This document shows positions 34,101 through 46,200 of a stretch of 64,000 nucleotides of DNA, piece by piece; position 1 is the first letter of the stretch, and the number at the start of each line of letters is the position of its first letter. A program made the position numbers and the translations under genes. This DNA is from Takakia lepidozioides (lineage: Eukaryota > Streptophyta > Takakiopsida > Takakiales > Takakiaceae). The notes under the pieces were generated by a model that was given only the letters and a program-made list of their open reading frames with translations, did no database searches and had not been told where the DNA came from. The stretch is from positions 94,530,756 through 94,594,755 of the forward strand of contig CM060731.1 of the NCBI GenBank assembly GCA_030704615.1, written 5' to 3'.

Positions 34101-36337
34101 TACACACCCGAGATGCAGAAACAATGGCATGCCGCGCATCTGGTTGGATGCCCGTGGTACCTAGACATGTCTGGCGGAATTGTTGACGAGTTTGAGAAAG
34201 AAATGCACACGCGAAAGGCAGAAGAGAAGAGAAAGGAAAGACGTGTCCCTGCTCGGCCAGAGTCGGCAAAGGAAGCTGCTGCTCTGGAACAATCCAGAAA
34301 GGCAGCTGAGATGGCACAGAAGACGGTGGATGCAGCTGTGCAGGCTCAACAGAAGGGGTCCAAGAAGCGGACTTGCCAGCAAGGAGCAGCAGTTGTGACA
34401 CCCAAGAAAGAAGAAAGCAGAAAGAAAAAAGATAGTGCAGGTAGAGGGTGAGGAAGAGGATTCCGATGGAGACTTTGCAACCAGCCCACCCCCCGAGACG
34501 CAGCCAAAATCCCCTGTGCCCACCGTTGTCACAAGAGGGACGAGAACTGGCTCGGCAAAGAAGGCACTCTTCAACCCCCCGGGGGGGCACCCTTTCGAGC
34601 CGGTGGAAATGAAGGGCCGAAAGTGGATCCGATACAGTAGTCCAGTGTGTGAATGAAAGTTTCTTGGCGGTTCGGATGGACGGGCAGCCAAGTTGGCATA
34701 CATGAAGACCATGGAGGGTCTGGATGGGCAGAGCACTGAAGAAGGCGGCTGCCGAAGAGCCTTCCGACACCCCTGGGTTTCTGAAGATGGTCTCGTTCTT
34801 TGAGAGGGTGTGTGCAGACAAGGATTGCAGGAGGGGCGGAAATGCCACCGAGTGGTCTTGCGATATGATCATCTTGGATATTCCGGACGGAGAGCCTGTG
34901 GAAGGACTGCAAGCTTTGCCATCTTGGAACAGGTACTCGAGGACTTTTGGAAGAAAGGATTCGGGCTCACCCGCATGGTGTTGGACGACAGAGGCTGTGT
35001 GGTTGTCCTGGCGAGCAGAGGCAAAAACACACAGACAAGGAATTGCGAAGTGGACCCGCAAGAGCGCCGTCCCAATTCTGAAGAAGAAGTGGACGTGCAT
35101 CAACACATGGGCCTTCGGTCGGAAGGGAAGAAGGTAATTACGACATTGGCACTCGTCCTTTCATTTTCTTAGGAGTTTGAAATGCGGTGCCGCATTCGAT
35201 TTCTAATCGTTCCCCACTGTGTATGCAGAGACGAAGCAGTTCGATGCATACTGCTTTGTGAAGGAGAACTCCACCTTTGCTTTCCGGAAGGAGGGATTGT
35301 TGGTTGACCCGAACTGCGACCCCGTCGATTACGACGTCCTATTCAACAACGTTCCCACGGAACTTCTCCTCATAGCCTCACTTCAACTGAACCCTGCGGT
35401 ATTCACGGACTCGAGCCCTGCCTTCATTCAGACAATTATGGAGACATGCACTGACGTGGAGGGCACAGTGCTCGACCTCATCTGTGGGACAGGTATGCAG
35501 AATCTTGTTGTATGCTATTCTGCAAATTCTCGTTATGCTTTCATTCGCAACATCTGAAGGGCCATGTCATAATGTGTGGATGGCATTGTAACAGGTGCCT
35601 CAATGTGGGCTGGGCGGTTTTCCGACCACCTCTTTGCCTACGAGGAGGACACATCCGCCTGGGGATCCCATCTGGAAGGGCTGCAATGGAATGTGAAGGC
35701 TCCCATCGAAGCCAAGGACTCCTCGGATTCGTCGGAGTGGGAGGAAGAGACAGTGGACATTGATGCCGAGGAGAACCCGCAATACGAGTGAGTGCAAACA
35801 TTGTAAGTTTGCAAAGCCTTCTGGGTGATTTTTTGTCAAACGCATTTCCGGACTGTGGTTCTCATTGGTCTCATTGGTGATGTTATGTGCAGGATTCCAG
35901 GATCCGGGTCGAAAACTGTAGGGCCTACACTTCCTGCCAGGAAGAATGTCCCGTTCTTTGCGAGGGCCGACTTCATGACGAGCCCGGTGAAGGACTACTC
36001 CTTCCTAGTAGCAGCTAAACTCCAAATAAACGATTAGACGATGGTGAGAATCCCAGTAAAGTAGAGCAGATTTTGGAGAGGGCTAGGGAGGACAGAAGGA
36101 TAAGGAAAGAGTTGGCAAGCTGAGACAGGTAGACGGGTGCGAAAGTTCATATGTGATTCAGCGGATGAGAGCGATGCAGACAGGGAGGACGACGAGCCAA
36201 CGGAGGTGAGATGGTCGGTTCCGCAAGGTGAAGATGGGATTTTCGAAAGCCTGGCCAACGAGCAGTCCGCTGGAGATGAGAAAGGCAATGACGGGGTGGA
36301 GGCGGAGCAGGACAGTCAAAGGACAGGACGACGATAG
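31160..36337 (+). pseudogene. Copy A: ParB-like plus methylase-like repeat gene
   Basis: The first ATG of the conserved part is at 31160, after a pyrimidine-rich leader. The N-terminal piece has RKLRKLYFGRRP, shared with copy C. A charged middle precedes a ParB-like region at 32270-32690: PGDVDKLKFAFREGYRLGSP, a long insert, then VWDG followed by NHRLLA in the next frame (32541-32568, one extra G). The C-terminal half starts near 34010 (PPFFMAWT), with a motif IV-like MIILDIPDGE (34868-34897), DDRGCVVVLA, then LDLICGTG before an intron (35469-35492) and GASMWAGRFSD. The tail EVRWSVPQGEDGIFE lies near 36206-36250. Many frameshifts (near 32400, 32545, 34440, 34930, 35040) show it is dead. Introns hold the same palindrome type as the neighbouring arrays. 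The function is inferred: DNA binding and modification. Confidence 0.7.
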
Positions 36338-36489
36338 TGATGATTTTCAAGATTAATAGAATTTTAATGAACTCTCTGTACATTTAAATTCTATTCCAGA
36401 GTATATAAAGGAAATTCTCCCCGTCCTTCATGTCCCCTCTCCCATGTGCTTCTCAACGACAACATCGTCCAAACCTGGTCCCTCCAAAA

Positions 36490-37520
36490 TCTGAAATGCG
36501 GCACCGCATTTCAATGTCTGAACGGAAATGTGGCAACTGCAAAAACCTCCTTTGGAAATGCGGCACCGCATTTCCAAAACCGGGGCAAGAACAATTTTCC
36601 GTTTCATGGTTTGGACATCAGAAACTGTTCGGACAAACGGAAATGCGGTGCCGCATTTCCGTTTCCGACACGGCAGTTTTGCCGATTGCCAGCTCCTTCC
36701 ATGGAGGTAAATGGAAATGCGGAGGTCGAACATGGAAATGTGCCGCATTTACCTTTTGGAGATGGACATTTTTCCAACTGCAGACCCATCGACGGAAATG
36801 CGGCTCCCCATTCCATGATGCTAGACGGGAATGCGGCACCGCATTCCATTGTCCAATAAGAAATTTCGATGACGTACATGGAAATGCGGCGCCGCATTTC
36901 CAAAACGGACATCGTTGTTGTCCAATTCCAGACCCTTTGACGGAAATGCGGCACCGCATTCCATCGTCCTATAAAAACATTGTCCTATAAAAACTTTCGA
37001 TTGCCCAACATGAAAATGCGGCGCCGCATTTCCAAAACAGACATCGTTGTTTGTCCAATTCCAGACCCGTGTGGGCATTCAGGACGGAAATGCGGCACAT
37101 TCCATTGTCCAATACGATCTTTGGGCGGACATGGAAATGCGGTGCCGCATTTCCAGAACGGACATCGTTGTTTGTCCAATTCCAGACCCTTCGACGGAAA
37201 TGCGGCACCGCATTCCATTGTGCTCTCCGGAAATGTTGTGCCGCATTTCATTGTCCGGTACGAAATTTCGATGACGGACATGGAAATGCGGTGCGCATTT
37301 CAAGTATGGACATGGACAAGCATTAGCGACTGGACATGCTCGGACAATTCAAGGTCCAATATGGAAATGCGGCGCCGCATTTCAAATTCGAAGTATGGTA
37401 ATGCCATGTCAGGAAATGAAATGTTGTACAGCATTTCCGTTACGACGACAACGGAGGAAAGGGAGCTGCCAGAAATCGCTGCATGGAGAAAAATGAAATG
37501 CGGTGCCGAATTTCCGAGCT
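36490..37520. repeat. Second palindrome array, downstream of copy A
   Basis: About 18 copies of GGAAATGCGGNNCCGCATT(T)CC, some shortened, are spaced irregularly (30-90 bases). A recurrent spacer ACATCGTTGTTTGTCCAATTCCAGACC is absent from the 29.2-30.8 kb array. The palindrome type is the same as that of the upstream array and of copy A introns, but the spacers are different. Confidence 0.9.
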
Positions 37521-37796
37521 TCGGCGTGTACATGTTTCCTTTTACTCATACATGGATTTTCTTCACCTCAGGACTCTGATATCGCTGACTCTGGTATATT
37601 CATATGGACAGACACATTGTAAAATGAGACCTCAAATTGTAAACAGTGGGCCAATTACGGCAGTTCTTGAACACGATGAACACAAGCACACAAGTGAGGT
37701 AGTACGATGGGTTGTTTTATTGATCGAACACGGTGTCTCACATTTAGCAACTCCAGACAAATCTAAGCCCTTCCTCCTTCTACATGGGCGTCACCA

Positions 37797-38398
37797 AGTC
37801 GACGGAACTTCGATAGCCCTCAAAACAAGCTCATTACTGATGCGGCACCTCGAGGTAAACTGCAATGCGGTCGATCTGGTGCCCTTGGTGGAGCTGACGA
37901 CAATGTCATGCCCATCAATCATACCACCATCATACATTGACAAGGTCACTGTGGGCCTCATGTGCCCGTGCGATTCGTCTTCGCAACTCAGCCGAATGTC
38001 TCCATACACTGGAAAAGCGGAGTGAACTCCACGAATATAGTTTTCCCCGGTGCCGTCCTCCCTGGTCCACTGGCAGCAGTTCCAGCGCCAAAGTGAGGCC
38101 GTGCGTGATCTGTCCGGCATCCCATTCCACCTTGGTATATCGAGGTCAACAATTTTCAGGACCCACGGACCGCATTGACCCTCGCCCTCACCTCGCTCAA
38201 AGCGGTAATAGCCCTCCAATACTCCATTGCGCGCAAAGACTCCCGCTTGATTCCAGAAGCGTCTGTGAAAACAGAGAGCCAGACAATGATGTCTCCTGAT
38301 TCTGGTTTGAACATAGCATAATCGTGGCCATGATAAGGGCAGTCAGCAGGATTTCGGCGGCACGGCATCCTTGAAAAAGAGTAGCGGAGTACGCTCAA
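37797..38398 (-). pseudogene. Unrecognised gene U1, partner of U2
   Basis: The minus strand encodes, over at least two frames, a polypeptide clearly related to that of 38771-39437: SFSRMPCRRNPADCPYHGHDYAM, SGDIIVW, FERG, GPWVLKI, then YGDIRL and DGGMIDGHDIVV at the end. The two share cysteines (MPC, DCPY) and an overall order, so they are duplicates. I do not recognise any domain. A frameshift occurs near 38210. The two copies face away from each other across about 370 bases that include an AAATGCGGCGCCGAATTTCC palindrome (38646-38666). They may be captured host sequence or a third gene of the transposon family. Confidence 0.5.
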
Positions 38399-38770
38399 TG
38401 ACAGCAGCTCCCGGATGGAGGAGGCAGCAGCGTGGCTGGAAGAAATTCAAGCAAACGCTGCAATTCCTCACAAACACTCCAGGGCACATTTAAATTTCCC
38501 CCCTACAGGAACCTGCACGGATGAAGATTGGCTGCTCCATGAATGTAGCCGTTTCAGTTTCCTTCCCTGCCATGCAAACTATGGGCAGTAAGTGCCAGGT
38601 GGGCCTATAGCCACTCGAGACGACGAAGTCCATCCCCCTTCGATGTAAATGCGGCGCCGAATTTCCATCCGGGGGATGGACTTCGGTGGCAGATTTCAAA
38701 CTATACCCCGTGGATGAGAAAGAGGTATCGGTTCATCCACCGCTGGCGTGATGAACACGTTACACGATGA

Positions 38771-39437
38771 TTGGTGGGTACGTGTGACCCAGATGCTCCA
38801 TTATTGGAGCCCGCACTGCTCTTCCGCTTCTCATCATTTCGAAAATCTAAGGGCTTCGTTGCTGTCCGCAAGGTCATTGTCATCGGCATCAAAGACGTCC
38901 TCAGGTCCTCCTTTGCAAGGATGCCGTGCTTCCGGAACCGGGACGACTGCCCTTATGGAGGCTTCGATTATGCAATGTATTCGGCCACATCGGGAGACAT
39001 CGTTATCTGGTACACAGATTACACAGAAGATACTGGTTCGAATGTGGAAACATTGTCCGCTTTTGAGTATATCCCAGGCCAGTACGCCTTCGAGCGGGGT
39101 GACGATCTTGGTCTGAGGAGTCCGTGGCTCCTGCGCATCCTTGATTCCGATTTTCCCAGCTACGACGGGGCACCCATGCAGAAGAATGCGCACTGCTATG
39201 CTGTTGCGGTGGAACTGCTGCCAGTGGACGTGGGTGGACTCCATCGGAGAGACTTATACTCCTGAAGGAGTGCGCTCCTCTTCTCCATTGTATGGGGACA
39301 TTCGCATTGGTGTGGAGGACGAAAACGTGAAGCTTTCCATATTCGATGGTGGTATGATTGAAGGGCACGACATTGTGGTGAACATCAACAGGGCGGTACA
39401 ACGGCTGCAATCCAGTTTACCTGGAGGAGCCCGATGA
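38771..39437 (+). pseudogene. Unrecognised gene U2, partner of U1
   Basis: The frame from ATG 38771 to TGA 39263 gives 164 residues with FARMPCFRNRDDCPYGG, SGDIVIW, YAFERG, SPWLLRILDSD and VAVELLPVD. The sequence then shifts frame and continues to 39437 with LYGDIRIGVEDE and DGGMIEGHDIVV. All these match U1 on the other strand. No known family is apparent. It lies about 500 bases inside the terminal sequence that ends at 39944, the position occupied by the methylase-like gene end in copies B and C. Confidence 0.5.
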
Positions 39438-39879
39438 CTCATGAGCTAGTTCTCAGAGCAGTCGAAGTCCCATTGACAACGTGACTTGTATTCAGAAGGC
39501 ACAGGGCTAAATTTGTTTGCACAATCAGCACAGTAGACGTGCTTCAAATGCAATTCATGTGGATCAATAAAAACCCCATTGTGCCCTCTTTTTGTTCTAT
39601 TCTGTATCCATCGTTCCCAGAATGCATCATTCCTCATTTCGTTTGGATTGGGAGTGTGGGTGGATTTTGCAAGTGGCTGGTAGGCTGAAATGGGCCCCCA
39701 TTGTACAGAGCAGTACCACCCTACCATTCGCGAAACATTGCCTTTCAATATGTAATTCTAAAAAAACATTGCCGAACCTCCTTCATCGGGAGGTCCTTCT
39801 CCCCTATGACCGTGACACCCTAAACCCTATTCCCGCGGACACTCATTTCCGGAAAATAGTCCTGCTCATGTTTTTTTCG

Positions 39880-39944
39880 ACACTTACGACTCTGCTCATG
39901 GCTCATGCCGCTCATGGCTCATGGCTCATGAAATAGCAGCCCCC
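39880..39944 (+). repeat. Transposon terminal sequence next to U2
   Basis: GCTCATG repeats (with GGCTCATG and CCGCTCATG variants) end in GAAATAGCAGCCCCC at 39944. This is the same end as at 19737 and, inverted, at 42993. The neighbouring retroelement coding sequence is cut at this point. Confidence 0.7.
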
Positions 39945-42900
39945 ATAGAAATGTGGTGGGTAACTGCTTGTTTCACCTTCAATTGGTGTTGCTGTCACCA
40001 CACCACAGCAGATACCTTTTAAACAACTTAGGCCTTCCAGCTGCATTTCTGCAACCTGCTCCCACTCTGGGTGTGCAGCGAACAGGGTAGCTTCCTGCTC
40101 CTCATCTAGTCCTCCCCTCCAGTCATACTCCCTGACCCTCGAGGTCTTCTCGTAGCATGTAATCTACTAGATTTCTTAGTGGTAATTTGTATCTTGTGCA
40201 TCCCATCATGCACAGTTAGTAACTGGGAATTCCAGTCATGGAATACCCTGGCCTGTTTCAGCCACGGACGTCCCAACAATAAGGAGTAAGCTTCCATGAC
40301 TTCATCCATTTTTAACACAGTTACTGTGATCAGAAATATCATCTTTTGAATCTGTATCTTAACTCCTCTTATCAATCCCAGTGGCTGTACACTTCTTTGA
40401 TCTGCCATTGTTACTGTAAATGGGGCTGGCTTCATGTTACTTAGACCAAGCTTCTGCCTTAATTGGTCTGTCATGATGTTCACTCCAGAGCCTCCATCTA
40501 TCAGTCAGACATCAGTTAGTTCTGTGCTTCCAATTCTCAATTGGAATACTGGCATGGAATCATCAAAGTCCATGACTGTTTCTCGCCCTTCCGCTTCACA
40601 TTATAACTGGTCACCTTGCTGTTCAGGTCTTGTTCCCTATCACATGGGTAATTCGATTATTGTTTGATACAGCTGTGTCTGCAATAAAGGCCACAGCCAA
40701 TAGCTGTCCAATGGTAATCTCTGCTTTGGACTGGCATATTACTTCAGCCAAAGTCCCTTCATTACCCTGTATGTCTGCAACTTCTTTCTTCCCTTCATCC
40801 TCACTCACTTCCTCTTCTCTTTCAGAATCAGAGGAATCTGCCATAGGAAATATCAGTACTCTTCTGCATTTTATGGTATCTGCCACTTCCTTGTGCAGTT
40901 CCTTCTCATCTCTCCAAGCCTCATCATCTTCAGGCACATCACTGCCATCTTCATTATCATCATCTTCCTCATCTACTGGAGGTATTAGTTTGGCTTTGCT
41001 TCTCGTTACTATCATTGTACTTACTTCTGGTACAACACATGGCCTAACCATGTGAGCTGCCACCACTGGCCCCTCATTCACAGAGCTCTCATCTCATTCT
41101 GGTGTCTGATCCAGAATGGACAGGCTGCCTTGCGATGGTCTGCCTGATTACAATAGCAACACAGTTCTTCCCCATTAGGTCCTCGCCCTTGGTCTGTTCT
41201 GGAATTGTCTCTATAATCCTGATTCCCTGGCTGGTAATTCCCTCTTGGATTACCTGATAGTTGCCTCTGGAATTTCCTTGGTAATTCCCTGAATTACCTC
41301 TCCCTCCATGCCCTTGTAACCACCAGGCCTACCATAGTGGTCCTGATCATTGTTTCTTCTTGGCTGGGGCTGCACTTGATGCACCCTTACACTCTACTGT
41401 TCTGTTGTAGTAACAATTCTCAGTAGAATGGTTATCCATTTTACAGATGGTACAGTGTTTCTCCTTTATGTGGCATTCAGTGGTGTATGGCCTTCATTCC
41501 TTGCACACCAAACACCCTTCCTCCAATGTGTTGCAGCCTCTGTGGCATACTTCTTCAAGATTTCTTCTAATCTTTTCTCATAGTTTTCTCTCTTCAACTT
41601 CTCCTTCCTCTTACTCTTCCTTTTCAGCTCTTGCTCTTCTTCCTCATCTGACTCATCCTCAGAGTCCTCATCATCCTTTTCTCTCTCCTGAGCATTCCCA
41701 ATTGCTCAATTCTGTTCGCTGTTTCAAATGCCTCCTCCACTGTATTATGGGGTAACATATCCACTTTCTTTTGCAACTCTGGTCTTAGTCCACTCACAAA
41801 CCAAGTCTTCTGTAAACCTGGTGCTGGTACAGCAGCCAGCTTTTTCATCATCAATTCCATTTTTTCCATATACTCCTCGACAGTTTCATGCTTCTTTTGC
41901 TTTACCTGTTGTAAACTTCCATACACTTCATCCTCAGTATTTTGGAATGCTGTATTCAAGCCATTCCAGGTTAGGAAATGATTATCAGGGAATCTTGCAT
42001 ACCATTCACTTGCTTTCTTGATAAGTGAACAAGGAAACAATCTCATCTTGGCATCATCGCCATTCTCATTGTTCACAATACACATGTGCTCAAATTGGCT
42101 AATGTGTACATCAGGATCCCCTTTTTCCTGAATATATTGGAAAAGGTGGTTTTCCCGTGTTGGTTGTAATGCCATCTGTGGCCCTACCTTCTGCCCACTG
42201 ACAGATGCTGGCCCCCTTGCTGGTGCTGGTCCTTGAGGACCTGTTGTAGTTGTGGTGGACCAGTGGTGGCCCCTGAGCACTCCCTGCTACCGGCACCACG
42301 ATATTCACAGTATTCCCAGCTCCAGTTGCACTACTTCCCACACTCCCTGTCCCCCCAGAGCCAGATCCAGGCTGCCCGCCTGATCCCCCTGAGCCGACAC
42401 CTTCGTTGGCCTGTGGTCCAAGTGCTCCACTTGATCCAGGTCCAACGGGTTGGGATGTCCTGGTTGTAGTCTCAACCTCAGCTGTTGGGTCTACTTCTTC
42501 ATACTCTTCCTCTTCCAATTTCTTCTCTCTGTTTTCATCCTCCAAGTTCTGCCCTTGGGTTTCTTCTTCACTCATGTAACTCAACTGAAATGGTGTTGGA
42601 GAGTCTGAACTCTCCGTTGGCTCTGCCACATCCTCTCCTTCTTCTTCACCTTCCGTTTCAGAAACTGGAGTTCCTGCTTTTGGTGTTCCATGCAAACTCT
42701 TATCAAAGATTTCTGTCAAATCTTTTATCCAAGGATGTACCTTAGATCTTTCACCTCGTGGTTAATCTCTTCCCGTACCAATTCCCTAAATCTTTCTTGC
42801 AAAGAAAAAGAAGGAGTGGAATCCAACTCTAGTTCTTCCGGTATGGGTGATGTACTCTCTGATCTTAATGGTGTGAGAGGTCCAGATGATTCCCCTATGT

Positions 42901-42992
42901 CTATTCCTCTTTCCCAAAGATATGGATAATTAGCTTTCAGATAACTTTCTCTTTTTGCTGAATATCTCTGGAGTCTAGCTTCTCTTTCATCA
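39945..42992 (-). pseudogene. Gag-protease fragment of a third retroelement (R3)
   Basis: On the minus strand: an acidic and glycine/serine-rich N-terminal region (42720-42280), a gag capsid with KKASEWYARFPDNHF and a VSGLRPELQKKV motif (42280-41624), two CX2CX4HX4C zinc knuckles (HCTICKMDNHSTENC near 41450-41410, and CYCNQADHRKAAC near 41150-41115), and an acidic linker. A retropepsin-like piece follows with LIDGGSGVNIM near 40490 and LLLGRPWLKQ near 40270. Coding similarity runs to 39945, where the copy A-side terminal sequence begins; the other end is cut by the copy C terminus at 42993. No RT, integrase or LTR remains. Frame changes occur between parts. The protease has DGG in place of DTG/DSG. 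Confidence 0.75.
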
Positions 42993-43060
42993 GGGGGCTG
43001 CTATTTCATGAGCGGCATGAGCATGAGCGGCATGAGCATGAGCGGAAAAAAAAAAAGCAT
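42993..43060 (-). repeat. Left terminal sequence of the C/M1 element
   Basis: GGGGGCTGCTATTTCATGAGCG followed by CATGAGCGG/CATGAG units and an A-run. It is the reverse complement of the copy B end (19690-19737), nearly base for base. Confidence 0.75.
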
Positions 43061-43228
43061 GAGCAGACCATAGTGAGTCCACGGAAATAGGGTTAGGAGG
43101 CACGGAAATAGGGTCATGTGAAGTTGGAATGTGGCACCAGTGGACTTGAAATCCAACATTTTATTGCAAATTTTGTGGCAAGCCACGTCTATACAAGTGT
43201 GTTCTAACTGTCATAGCCGGAATGGGCA

Positions 43229-46200
43229 CTACTCTCCTACACCCTCCGAGGAACTTGCCCCACCTTCTTCCTCATCCCCCTCATCCCCCTCATCCTCCGA
43301 GCTCTGTGATGCATCAGTTCCACTATGCCTCTCAAAAATCCCGTCCTCTCCTTGGGGGACTGTCCACCTCACCTCCTGGGAATCTTCTGCGTCTTCTCCC
43401 CCACTTTCCTCAGCAGAATCCAACACAATCTACGAGCTCGACGGGCTCTAATAGCTGCTGCCTCCTCCCTCATCTTCATTTTCTTGAGGCTTGCCTCGTC
43501 TAAAATCTGCTGTACACGACTACATTCGGACACCTCCTAATGGACACCGAAGCAAGCCGGGCAGCATAAGTAGGAAGGATGTACTCCCTTTCTGGACTAG
43601 GCATGAAATCCCCCTGGCAAAAAAAGGCACGTTCCTCCTGCCCATGAACTCCGGTGTAGACGTCCCTCCGGCAGTACTTGGCATCCTACAGTAAGAACAA
43701 ATCCACTTGAAGAATGTCAATACCAGCACAACCAGAAAGGGTTTTCAATGAAATAAGAGAGCGGAGGGAGGTGCCTCACAAAATCTGGAGGCAACTTACA
43801 ATGCCACCACTCACTCGTAAACCGGGGGCTCCTCGGCCTCGATCCCAACTTCCTCCCCTGCTCCTTCTCGGATTTTTCCTCATCCTCGAGGATGCCTCTT
43901 CCTCTTTCGGCAGACGTTCAGCCGCTGCAAGTTCCGAGTTGTGGAGGGCAGTATCTGGCTCGAAGGCGAACACATGCCTGTCGGACAACGTCCCTGCCCA
44001 CATTGAAGCACCTGAGGAACAAAGCGGGCGGTTAATGCTTGCGGCATGCAATGCAATGGGGCCAGGGGACAAACTGAGCACGTGAAGGCTTACCCGTGCC
44101 GCATGTGAGGTCCAGAATCCGCCCTTGGACATCCGAGCACGTCTCCATGAGGGTTTGGATGAAAGCAGGGCTCCGGGTCCGGCTGTACCACCACGGTTTG
44201 CCTGTCTTTGTGTCCTTCGGCATACTAGAGTGGGGCACATAGTTGTAGAGGACATCGTAGGTTACAGGGTCCACAGCGGCATCAACAAAGACGACCGTCG
44301 TTGCGGAATTTGAACGTAGACCCTCTCTTCACAAAGCAATATGCCTCAAACACCAATGTCTGCACATCCAACAAAGAAGGGATCAATTCCAGGGTCTACT
44401 TAACATAACACCACAATATGAAGTGAATGCAATAGATTGATAACTTACACTTTGGCCCTCTGTTCGCAACCCCTGCGTACCATTTTCTGAGGAGGACCGG
44501 GGTGACACTTTTCGGTGTCCACCTTGCCACCGCATTCTCTGTGGTCTTCCCTCTCGTGGCAAGGACAACCACACACCCACCGTCATCCAGAAGCATCCCC
44601 GCCAGCCCAAACCCGGCTTTCCAGTAGTCCTCAGTAAACCTGTTCCAGGTGGGCACACCATCCAGGCCCTCCAGCAGCTCCCCATCTGGAATGTCGAGGA
44701 GAATCATGTCGCAAGCTCTCTCCACCTCAACCCCCCCCGAGTGCTCTTGCAATTCGTGCTCACAGCCGTGAAGAATTCCATCATGGCTTCAAAACCAGGG
44801 GTGTTTAGGCTCTGTACCGGCAGCCCTCTTCTTGGCTTTCCCCTTCTGCTCCGCCAGAGACTTGTTGTGTGCCACCTTCTTCGCCCTGGCAGCGAGAGCA
44901 TCAAAGAAGCTCTCATTGACGCATTGGATGATGGTTGGAGGTTCTAGCTTTGGCCTGTGCGTAAACGTCACCGCCGAATACCGCCGTGTAGGCTCGCCCT
45001 CAAATGCCAACTTCTTGGCAGAGCCAGTCCCACTCCGAACTGACTTGGGAACCCGGACGACCGGTGACTGGGGTAGGAGCAACAGCAGTCGCAGGACCTT
45101 GAACAAAATCGGCGTCGGAGTCACTCTCTTGGGTCCCCTCCTGCGCCTCCTCCGATGCCCCGATGGTTTTCTTCTTTTTGGGTGTTACTGCAGTCACATG
45201 TTTCCTTGTCCTTTTCCTTTGACCTTTACTCTTCTCATGCAATTTCTCCTGAATTCCTGCCTGAGCAAGCTCTGCCGCTTTCCTGGAGTTCGCAAGCGCT
45301 TTTGCTCTTTGCACCCAACGGAGGCAGCGGAGCCCGGTTTCGTCGGAATTCAGCATCCAGCTTCAATTGAAACTCGGATGGGTCGAGCGAGCCGGGCGGA
45401 AGGTCCACATACCAAGGGCAATCACGCAAATGTTCCAGATGCCACTCCTTCACAATATCGTCAGTGTACATGGAGTCAGCCCCAGGGTTCCTCCATGCCA
45501 GGAAGAATGGTGGCTCGAAAGACAGATGACCTTTCTCCAAAAGCGAGAACTTACAGTACCTGCATTCATGAAAAACAAATGAGGTCCGAAAATGGCTAAG
45601 TCTCTGAACGGCAATAGGCCTACAACTGGAATATGGCGCCGAATTTCCACTTCAGAGGCCACCAGTCTAGTAGGGACTTAGCCCGAAAATGGCTAAGTCC
45701 CTCGACGGCAATAGGGCCTAGAACTGGAAAACGGCGCCGAATTCCAGTTCCGGGCCAGCCAGTCTAGGGACTTAGCCCATGGCTAAGTCCCTGGACGGCA
45801 ATAGGCCTAGAACTGGAAACGGCGCCGAATTTCCAGTTCCGGGCCAGCCACACTAGGACTTAGGCCAAAATGGCTAACTCCCTGAACGGCAATAGGGCCT
45901 AAAACTGGAATATGGCGCCGAATTTCCACTTCAGGGCCAGCCAGTCTAGGGACTTGGGCCGGAAAATGGTAAGTCCCTGAACGGCAATAGGCCTGGAACT
46001 GGGAAAATTGGCGCCGAATTTCCAGTTCCGGGCCAGCCAGTCTAGGGACTTAGCCATTTTCGGAGCCCTGACTGGAAATTCGGCGCCATTTTCCCTAACA
46101 CCACTTGAGGCCTCTAACATCCTGCAATGCCAGACTTGAAAGAAAGCAGCCGTTATGTACCTGTTACAGAAGGCGCATTGCTGCTCCGCGTTCGGCTGGT

